Assembly: GCA_036847245.1 (NCBI GenBank)
Contig: DAIUAL010000234.1
Span: 1 to 5,317, forward strand
Source: UBA4661 sp002405405
GTDB taxonomy: Bacteria > Bacteroidota > Ignavibacteria > Kapaibacteriales > UBA4661
Direction of reading: 5' to 3'
DNA length: 5,317 bases
Made by a program: the position numbers and the translations under genes
In this document: in pieces, positions 1 through 5,317 of the stretch
Position numbering within the stretch: the first letter of the stretch is position 1
Layout of the letters: every line of letters begins with the position of its first letter
Notes under the pieces: model-generated
What the model was told of the DNA's origin: nothing
The model's database searches: none
The model's input: only the letters and a program-made list of their open reading frames with translations

Positions 1-436
1 TGCCGCCAGCCATAATATGCGGATTAATTCGAAGGCATACCGGCACTGAACTGCCATATTTCTTGCCAAACTTTTCTAAGGTTGGAATAGAATCAACATT
101 AATAGCTACACCTTCATTTACTGCTTCTTCAATCTCATCAAAGGCAATAGAGTTCGAGGTAAAAAAGATTTGCTCGGGAGAAAAACCCACATGCAAACCA
201 AGCTTAACTTCTTCGATAGATACCGTATCAAGCTCAGCACCAAGTGTTTGCAAATACTTCAGAATACTGATGTTACTCAGTGCTTTACATGCGAATTTGA
301 TGCGAAACTTAGGATACTGTATAGCCGATGTGAGTGCCTGAAATTTCTGCTTGATAATATCAGCGTCATAAACATAAAGTGGCGTTCCGTATTTTGTAGC
401 GGCTTGCAGCAAAAGTGATCGATCAATATGGAGCAT
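1..436 (-). CDS. lysA: Diaminopimelate decarboxylase, N-terminal part (cut by left edge)
   Basis: This is the N-terminal 145 residues of a PLP-dependent fold-type III decarboxylase that converts meso-2,6-diaminopimelate to L-lysine and CO2, the last step of lysine synthesis, in the cytoplasm. Visible in the translation: YGTPLYVYD at residues 16-24, the PLP-lysine segment FACKA at 48-52 (K51 expected to form the Schiff base), LGAELDTVS at 65-73, and RINPHIMAGG at 136-145, just before the window ends. Full-length family members have about 390-420 residues, so roughly a third is present. The start is fixed: an in-frame TGA lies two codons upstream (443-445 on the plus strand) and no other ATG occurs before residue 142. 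No Shine-Dalgarno sequence precedes it; the upstream bases are T-rich. The gene diverges from the PHP gene with 8 bp between the start codons. Close relatives such as ornithine/arginine decarboxylases are less likely, given the family-specific HIMAGG wording. Confidence 0.93.
   Translation of the reverse strand, partial: MLHIDRSLLLQAATKYGTPLYVYDADIIKQKFQALTSAIQYPKFRIKFACKALSNISILKYLQTLGAELDTVSIEEVKLGLHVGFSPEQIFFTSNSIAFDEIEEAVNEGVAINVDSIPTLEKFGKKYGSSVPVCLRINPHIMAGG
430..433 (+). promoter_or_regulatory. Possible ribosome binding site (GGAG) of the PHP gene
   Basis: GGAG ends 11 bases before the ATG at 445. This is a little far for an ideal Shine-Dalgarno site, but it is the only purine-rich match upstream. 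It lies inside the first codons of the oppositely oriented lysA. An in-frame TAG at 436-438 excludes any start further upstream, so this site goes with the ATG at 445. Confidence 0.4.
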
Positions 437-444
437 AGAAAATC

Positions 445-1785
445 ATGAAAAACGAGAAAAATACCACTACGCTTCAGGGCGAAAGAATTGCATCAGCAAA
501 GATAGGAATTACCAAGCGTTTTGCTAAGACGCTTCTTACGTTATTTCTACTCCTTGGGATGTGGATCTCTCTGCCATACGCGGATACACCGATTTATGTT
601 ATGCCAAAGTCTCAACCATTTGCCGGATCAGCATGGTATAACCCATACCATACAGTGAAAATCGGAAGAGACGCACAATGGAAGAAAGTAAACTTTCATG
701 CACACTCTTCTGCATGGCGAGGTTTATCACATGGAATATCAACAACTGACTCACTTTTTGCCATATACGACAAACTAGGCTATGACTTTGCCTCAGTATC
801 GCAATATCAACGTATCGAACAAGGAAGTACCACGAGTCATTCTATCCCTTGTTACGAGCATGGCTATGGCTTATGGAAAAATCATCAAATCATTATCAAC
901 ACTCAGCAAACACCGGTATGGCGCGATTATATTTTGGGACAAACAGTCCATCATAAACAATCAATGTTGGAATATTTACATCGTCACGACACAACATCAA
1001 TTATCGTTCTGGCACATCCGGCGCTGCGTAATGCCTATACAGAACACGATATGGTGCAAATTATTCCACCCAATGGTTTTGGAATACTCGAACCATTTAA
1101 TTTCAATGTTGAATCTATTGCCTTATGGGATTCAGCCCTTTCAGCGGGGCGCATATACTGGGGTGTTGGTCATGACGACACCCACAATATTTTTAATCCG
1201 GAGGAAACAGGTGTGTGTTGGACAATGCTCGCTGATGGATTACACTCCTACAGAACAGGTGCATTCTATGCCGTAAAGTTACGTTCTTCACTCCCTGATC
1301 GCTGGCGTGGGTTCATTGATTCCTTAATCTCCGAGCGCTTACTTGCTCAAATACCCTTTGACCAGAGGTTTGGCTTGCAAAATGCCCAGAATGATGCAAC
1401 CTTGGTAGAACAAACAATAAGTAAAGACTCTTTACGAAATCCTATACTCATCGTTACGTTTAGTACTCCGGTAGCTTGTATCCAGTTTATTGGTCAGAAT
1501 GGTATTGTACGCCAACAGAGCAAACAGCCTACTCAAACAATGTTTTATCGGCTACGTGATGACGATACATACATTCGCGTCGTTGCACATACACAAAACA
1601 ATACGATGTTACTGAATCCTGTTATACGTGTCCACAAAGAGCAGATACTTCCTCATACTCCTCCTCCAAACGTTGACAGGTGGTACACAACACTGCATAC
1701 TATGGCATGGTGCGTTATCTATGCAGTGGGTGGGGTTTCTCTAGTAAATCTCTTTCGATGGAAAAGAGATAATAAAACTTCTTGA
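445..1785 (+). CDS. Exported PHP-domain (CehA/McbA-like) metallohydrolase, membrane-anchored
   Basis: A 446-residue protein of the PHP (polymerase and histidinol phosphatase) metal-dependent hydrolase superfamily; substrate unknown. Seen in order: basic N-terminus and hydrophobic core at about 29-44 (signal peptide or anchor); NFHAHSS at 83-89, matching the HxH metal motif; SHG at 95-97, where many relatives have SDG; GYDFASVSQYQ at 112-122, where the usual motif II Asp-His is replaced by Q120-Y121; CYEHGY at 136-141 with the candidate metal ligand E138; LAHP with H191; GILEPFN at 213-219; and GHDDTH at 242-247, matching the terminal D-x-H motif. Residues 325-397 look like the beta-rich domain that follows PHP domains in CehA/McbA-type proteins (YIRV, NPVIRV). 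A transmembrane helix at about 418-437 is followed by RWKRD, suggesting a periplasmic enzyme domain tethered to the inner membrane. The start is forced by an in-frame TAG at 436-438; the n-region of about 28 residues is long. Fold assignment is firm, function is not. Confidence 0.85.
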   Translation: MKNEKNTTTLQGERIASAKIGITKRFAKTLLTLFLLLGMWISLPYADTPIYVMPKSQPFAGSAWYNPYHTVKIGRDAQWKKVNFHAHSSAWRGLSHGISTTDSLFAIYDKLGYDFASVSQYQRIEQGSTTSHSIPCYEHGYGLWKNHQIIINTQQTPVWRDYILGQTVHHKQSMLEYLHRHDTTSIIVLAHPALRNAYTEHDMVQIIPPNGFGILEPFNFNVESIALWDSALSAGRIYWGVGHDDTHNIFNPEETGVCWTMLADGLHSYRTGAFYAVKLRSSLPDRWRGFIDSLISERLLAQIPFDQRFGLQNAQNDATLVEQTISKDSLRNPILIVTFSTPVACIQFIGQNGIVRQQSKQPTQTMFYRLRDDDTYIRVVAHTQNNTMLLNPVIRVHKEQILPHTPPPNVDRWYTTLHTMAWCVIYAVGGVSLVNLFRWKRDNKTS

Positions 1786-1817
1786 ACTTCGCAAGTATCG
1801 TCTGCCCCATAAACAAC

Positions 1818-1852
1818 AAAGCCCCGTACTTGTGAAGTACAGGGCTTTTTTT
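1818..1852 (+). terminator. Rho-independent terminator, probably bidirectional
   Basis: The arms AAAGCCC-C-GTACTT and AAGTAC-A-GGGCTTT flank a GTG triloop, giving 13 stacked positions with one C/A mismatch (1825 against 1841) in the plus-strand transcript. Seven T residues (1846-1852) follow. It lies 32 bp past the stop of the PHP gene and 17 bp past the stop of the convergent susD-like gene. Read from the minus strand the mismatch becomes a U-G wobble and the hairpin is followed by TTTGTTGTTT, so it can plausibly end both transcripts. Confidence 0.88.
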
Positions 1853-1865
1853 ATCCTATGATGCA

Positions 1866-3263
1866 TCAAGGTGCATCCCACCATACACGAGCAAGCATCC
1901 AATCACGACTATTACCACCGGCAGGATAGTTTGCACTATTGTACAAACGCTCTTGCTGAGGCATTGGGAAGCGACGTGGGACAGCAGTAAGTACAGCACC
2001 CGGATTGATTGCAAAGTTTGGCAATCCGGTGCGCCGCCAGTCATTATAAGACTCTACATTATAGTAGTTGGCAATATACTTTTGTGTCAAAATAGCATCC
2101 AAAGTAATTGGGTTAGGCGATACAGTCGCCGAAGATACATACGTATCAGCAGCTGCGCCTGTAATACCCAACATCTCAAGTGCAGCGCGCACACCATTGA
2201 TGTGCTCAACGCGCGCCTGAGCAAGCTGGCCAGTACGGAAAAGTGCCTCTGCTTGCATGAACTCCGCCTCTGCAAAATGGCAGAGGATAACCGGCGAGTT
2301 AATTGCACTGAAGAATGGCGAAAGATTTGGTCCTGAAGGAGTTGACGAACCAATCAATGCTGTTCTGCGTGGATCATTCAGGGTATTCAAAAGGTTCACG
2401 AAATATGAATCCATTCGAATATCACCGCGCTGATTGTTGAATTGGAAGAGTGGATTTGCAGTAGAACCATCCGGACCAAAAATGACACGAATATTATCAG
2501 CATTGCTTGTAATACCATTGGCAAGCGATGTTAATGCTGTTTGTGCAGCACCACTATTGCGCTTTGATAAGCGCAGAGCATAGCGAGCTTTCAAGGTATT
2601 TGCAATACGAATCCATGCTGCACGGCGATTTGCTGCTGTCAATGTAGAAGGCAACATTAAATCATCGGCACCCGGTGACGCAGTACTTGTGGCTTGATTC
2701 AAATCAACAATAGCACCATCGAGTAAGGTTTGGATCGAGTTATAAATATTTTGCTGTGTATCATAGGTTGGCGTTGTATTGTTAGCATCACCTTGGAATG
2801 CTTGTGAAAACGGTACATCACCAAAAACGTCGGTAACATTTGCAATCGATATTGCCATAAGTATACGCGCGACACCACGATAGTGAGGTGCTTGCAATTG
2901 CTCTGCTTTTGTAATGAGAACAGAAAGGTCTTTCATGACATTCGCATAGCAATTTGACCAATACGTATCAGTGTTGGTTTCGTCCATCGCATATTGATAA
3001 TAACTCAAATGCTGACGATCCACACCGGCATGATGACGTGTCCACAAACTTGTATAGCGAAACAAATCACCCCCGAATGTATAGCCCATAGCACCCTGCG
3101 CCGATGGCAACAATTGTGCGAGACCAACATCAGCAGGATTATTCGGGCTGATATTGAGACTTGTATCTGCCCATTGTGAGCATGATGTTAAGCCAAGACT
3201 GAAGGCACTAGTCGCAACGAATACGCTTAGTGCAATCCATTTCTTTTTAAGAGTAAATTTCAT
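1866..3263 (-). CDS. SusD/RagB-family outer-membrane lipoprotein (SusD-like_2 type)
   Basis: A 465-residue surface lipoprotein that should cap the SusC-type barrel encoded just upstream and capture its nutrient ligand. Residues 1-27 form a lipoprotein signal peptide (KKK, hydrophobic stretch, LTSC lipobox) with C28 as the lipidated cysteine. Family features seen: NNPADVGLAQLLPSAQGAMG at 41-60, LMAISIANVTDVFGDVPFSQA at 135-155 (usual form D-FGDVPYSEA), YDTQQNIYNSI at 167-177, SPVILCHFAEAEFMQAEAL at 323-341, ESYNDWRRTGLP at 404-414, and RRFPMPQQERLYN at 430-442. The length is slightly compact for the family. The ATG at 3261-3263 is chosen because AAGGAGA sits five bases before it and it gives a normal signal peptide; an in-frame TTG six codons upstream has no such support. 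It is the last gene of its unit and is followed by the terminator. The family and role are clear; the ligand (glycan, peptide or other) cannot be told. Confidence 0.94.
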   Translation of the reverse strand: MKFTLKKKWIALSVFVATSAFSLGLTSCSQWADTSLNISPNNPADVGLAQLLPSAQGAMGYTFGGDLFRYTSLWTRHHAGVDRQHLSYYQYAMDETNTDTYWSNCYANVMKDLSVLITKAEQLQAPHYRGVARILMAISIANVTDVFGDVPFSQAFQGDANNTTPTYDTQQNIYNSIQTLLDGAIVDLNQATSTASPGADDLMLPSTLTAANRRAAWIRIANTLKARYALRLSKRNSGAAQTALTSLANGITSNADNIRVIFGPDGSTANPLFQFNNQRGDIRMDSYFVNLLNTLNDPRRTALIGSSTPSGPNLSPFFSAINSPVILCHFAEAEFMQAEALFRTGQLAQARVEHINGVRAALEMLGITGAAADTYVSSATVSPNPITLDAILTQKYIANYYNVESYNDWRRTGLPNFAINPGAVLTAVPRRFPMPQQERLYNSANYPAGGNSRDWMLARVWWDAP

Positions 3264-3268
3264 GATAT

Positions 3269-3275
3269 TCTCCTT
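3269..3275 (-). promoter_or_regulatory. Strong Shine-Dalgarno site of the susD-like gene
   Basis: AAGGAGA followed by ATATC and the ATG at 3263 (minus strand) is a near-perfect anti-16S match at ideal spacing. It decides the start codon and lies in the 18-bp gap after the receptor stop codon, so the lipoprotein is set up for its own efficient translation from the shared transcript. Confidence 0.85.
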
Positions 3276-3281
3276 GTACAA

Positions 3282-5317
3282 TTAGAATCCGAGGCGGAAA
3301 CCAAAGATATATGATTTAACACCGGGGAAATTGAAGTAATCAAGACCTTGAGCGTTGTTCGCACCCAGCAAGCTGGTCTCAGGATCAACGCCTGTATATT
3401 TGGTACTCAACCACAAGTTGCGTCCGGTTGCAAATACTTCAAGATTTTTTACAATGCCATCGGTTGCCAAGATATTGCGGAAATTATACGACAATGAAAC
3501 TTCACGCAAACGAACCCAACCTGCATCTTCGACAAATGGCTCGCCAAGACCGGAATTAAAGTTATTGTAGAATCCTTGGTTACCCCAGAATGCTTGACCA
3601 GGCGATGAATTTGCTGTTGAACCGGGCACACGAATAGGTGTTGTGTTCGTAACAAATGTATTTGTACCTGTTTGTTGCACACCTTGAACAACACCGTTCA
3701 CAAAGGTAACACCACCGAAAGTACCATTGATACCACCTGCCATATCACGATTTGCCGACTCAGCTGAGGTTCCGAAGAAATTCAAAGCTGCACGGGTACC
3801 ATTCCACATCACACCGCCTTGTTTCCAGTCAAGCAATGCTGTCAAAGTCAGACCTTTCCACGAAATGGTAGGACGGAAACCTAAAATGAAGTCAGGAATA
3901 TTAGCTCCCCATGCTTTTTCCTCTGTACCCGGCAATGGACGACCGGCAGCATCAACAATAATATTGCCTTGTGGATCACGTGCCCAACCCACAGCAAAGA
4001 TCGAACCATAAGGTACACCCGTAACAGCACGGATAGAACCACCGGTAAAACCACCTAAGAAAATTGCTGTTACACCCGGTGCGAGTGCTGTTACTTCATT
4101 TTTAAACGTTGAGAAGTTCACACTTGCATCAACATTGAAGTCTTCGTCACGGTAAATATTGCCATTCAAAACAATTTCCAAACCACTATTGGTCATCGTA
4201 CCTGAATTCAATACTTGCGAGGTGTAACCGGATGAACCTGCGATCGGAACATTCGGAATAATCTGATCAACATTTTCTGAACGATAGTATGTTACATCAA
4301 GACCAAGGCGACCTTCGAAGAATTTCATATCCGCACCGAACTCAATTTCACGACGATTCTCCGGCAACAAACGATTATTACCCAAACGATTGCCAAGCGT
4401 AAAGCCAGCGGCTCCACCCAATGGAAACGTAATGCCGGATGTCCAGCCATCACCAAAAGCTGCACGGTTATATTGTGTTTGGGTGAGATAAAGCTGAGGA
4501 ATCGCACCGGTACGAGCAAACGAACCACGCAATTTGACATATGCCTCTTCTTGACGAATCCCAAGAGCTTCGGTAAGAACTACACCCAATGATGCACCAT
4601 ATGTAGTAAATTGATTAGCATCTTTCGGCAAAGTCGAAACCCACTCTGAACGAATATTACCATTGAAGAACAACCAGTTTTTGTACTCTAAGTTCAACTG
4701 TCCAAAGAGCGATCCCGTTTTAACACGACCATCGAATTGTGATACCACCGGTGTACCGGAGATATTCGACATATGATAGAATTCAGGAATAACGATACCA
4801 TCGCCTGTAACATCCAATGATTGCGATACAGACTGATAAAGATTATTTCCAATGGTCAGGCGATACGAAAAGTCTTCACTCACTTGCTTATCAATAGAAA
4901 TGATAAGATCAGAATTCAAAATTTGATCTTTTGCCAAACCATTATACACGCGACCAAGCGTACCAAGACTTGCACCGCCAAGTGCAAAGTATTGATTGGC
5001 AATCGTGTTGGTGAAGTCACCACCTATACGATAGGTAACGGTAAGATTACCAAGAGCATCTTTCAAGAACCAATCAGGTGTATATACCGCTTGAACATTA
5101 CCGAGTACGCGCTCAACATTATCAGTGTAAGCATTCTGATTTGCTACACAGAATGGATTATCAAACAGTGGATTGTTACCATTCAAACCACGATAGTTCC
5201 GTTGCAAACCTGTTAATGTACGTCCCGCCCATGTTGCACCAGCTGGGAAAATATAAGAAGCTGGATTATGAGCAGGATTAGTTAGTCCTCCTTCTATATC
5301 AATGCTTGGTGGTGTAC
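3282..5317 (-). CDS. SusC/RagA-family TonB-dependent outer-membrane receptor, C-terminal part (cut by right edge)
   Basis: 677 residues of an outer-membrane beta-barrel importer powered by TonB-ExbBD, partner of the downstream SusD-like lipoprotein. The frame stays open to the right edge (its first readable residues are TPPSIDIEGGLTNPA), so a TTG at 5205-5207 is an internal Leu, not a start. SusC-type members usually run about 950-1100 residues, so the signal peptide, the carboxypeptidase-D-like N-terminal domain and most or all of the plug are outside the window. Barrel signatures, numbered from the first residue seen: LPENRREIEFG at 317-327, LDVTYY at 339-344, then NSGTMTNSGLEI, WVRLREVSLSYNF at 600-612 and GRNLWLSTKYTGVDPET at 631-647. 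The end, SYIFGFRLGF, is a C-terminal beta-signal closing on Phe as BAM substrates do. The stop codon is 18 bp from the susD-like ATG, same strand, so the two are co-transcribed. No frameshift is seen. The substrate cannot be inferred. Confidence 0.95.
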   Translation of the reverse strand, partial: TPPSIDIEGGLTNPAHNPASYIFPAGATWAGRTLTGLQRNYRGLNGNNPLFDNPFCVANQNAYTDNVERVLGNVQAVYTPDWFLKDALGNLTVTYRIGGDFTNTIANQYFALGGASLGTLGRVYNGLAKDQILNSDLIISIDKQVSEDFSYRLTIGNNLYQSVSQSLDVTGDGIVIPEFYHMSNISGTPVVSQFDGRVKTGSLFGQLNLEYKNWLFFNGNIRSEWVSTLPKDANQFTTYGASLGVVLTEALGIRQEEAYVKLRGSFARTGAIPQLYLTQTQYNRAAFGDGWTSGITFPLGGAAGFTLGNRLGNNRLLPENRREIEFGADMKFFEGRLGLDVTYYRSENVDQIIPNVPIAGSSGYTSQVLNSGTMTNSGLEIVLNGNIYRDEDFNVDASVNFSTFKNEVTALAPGVTAIFLGGFTGGSIRAVTGVPYGSIFAVGWARDPQGNIIVDAAGRPLPGTEEKAWGANIPDFILGFRPTISWKGLTLTALLDWKQGGVMWNGTRAALNFFGTSAESANRDMAGGINGTFGGVTFVNGVVQGVQQTGTNTFVTNTTPIRVPGSTANSSPGQAFWGNQGFYNNFNSGLGEPFVEDAGWVRLREVSLSYNFRNILATDGIVKNLEVFATGRNLWLSTKYTGVDPETSLLGANNAQGLDYFNFPGVKSYIFGFRLGF

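Noticed and set aside
63..341. Open frames on the plus strand across 63-418.
   Set aside because: They are antisense to the clearly recognisable lysA reading frame and their translations show no protein-family features.
390..396. TATTTTG on the plus strand, a near match to a -7 element for the PHP gene.
   Set aside because: It is one base short of TAnnTTTG and has no -33 partner; likely chance within lysA codons.
416..425. Perfect 10-bp palindrome TGATCGATCA just upstream of the divergent starts, a possible operator.
   Set aside because: It is fully explained as lysA codons for Asp-Arg-Ser near residues 5-7, is short, and has no second copy in the divergent region.
497..504. TATCTTTG on the minus strand, matching the Bacteroidota -7 consensus TAnnTTTG, about 60 bases upstream of the lysA start.
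   Set aside because: No TTG/TTTG -33 element occurs at the right distance upstream, and an eight-base match with four free choices is easily chance. It lies inside the PHP coding sequence. Worth noting only if a transcription start maps near 490.
782..1276. A 164-residue open frame on the plus strand inside the PHP gene.
   Set aside because: It overlaps the catalytic core of a well-supported gene in another frame and has no recognisable domain.
3264..3281. Longer form of the SusD-like protein starting at a TTG at 3279-3281 (adds six residues before MKF).
   Set aside because: The ATG at 3261-3263 has an ideal AAGGAGA site and gives a normal lipoprotein signal peptide; the TTG has no ribosome binding site and would place the Shine-Dalgarno sequence inside the coding region.
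5205..5207. TTG as the start of a complete 641-residue TonB receptor.
   Set aside because: The same frame continues without a stop to the right edge with receptor-like sequence, and the N-terminal signal, plug and carboxypeptidase-D-like domains would be missing. It is an internal leucine codon of a gene cut by the window.
4821..5216. A 131-residue plus-strand open frame opposite the TonB receptor.
   Set aside because: It is antisense to conserved SusC barrel sequence; its composition is that of a shadow frame, with no ribosome binding site or family resemblance noted.

Overview
The window looks like a chromosomal stretch from a member of the Bacteroidota or a close relative (Bacteroidota/Chlorobi group). 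The main reason is an adjacent SusC-type TonB-dependent receptor and SusD/RagB-type outer-membrane lipoprotein, a pairing that is the hallmark of that group. The diaminopimelate decarboxylase fragment at the left edge also has the FACKALSN / RINPHIMAGG wording typical of that phylum. Species or genus cannot be read from the sequence.

Layout: (1) positions 1-436, minus strand, hold the N-terminal third of lysA, cut by the left edge. (2) Only 8 bp away and diverging from it, 445-1785 on the plus strand encodes a 446-residue exported PHP-superfamily protein with an N-terminal hydrophobic signal and a C-terminal membrane helix. (3) An 80-bp convergent gap (1786-1865) holds a strong hairpin that can terminate transcription from both sides. 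(4) 1866-3263, minus strand, encodes a SusD-like lipoprotein (SusD-like_2 type). (5) 18 bp upstream of it, 3282 to the right edge, minus strand, lies the C-terminal two thirds of a SusC/RagA-type TonB-dependent outer-membrane receptor, which runs off the window. There is no gene-free stretch longer than 80 bp.

How the genes work together: susC and susD form one transcription unit (right to left). They should make a two-part outer-membrane importer in which the SusD lipoprotein is the lid and SusC the TonB-energised barrel. No glycosidase, peptidase or regulator accompanies them here, so the substrate cannot be assigned. lysA makes L-lysine from meso-diaminopimelate and has no evident functional link to the PHP protein beyond the shared start region. 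Most of the window is ordinary. The parts worth a second look are the PHP protein, whose usual Asp-His motif II is replaced and which is apparently membrane-anchored, and the very tight divergent lysA/PHP start region. I see no mobile element, CRISPR array, RNA gene or clear new system.
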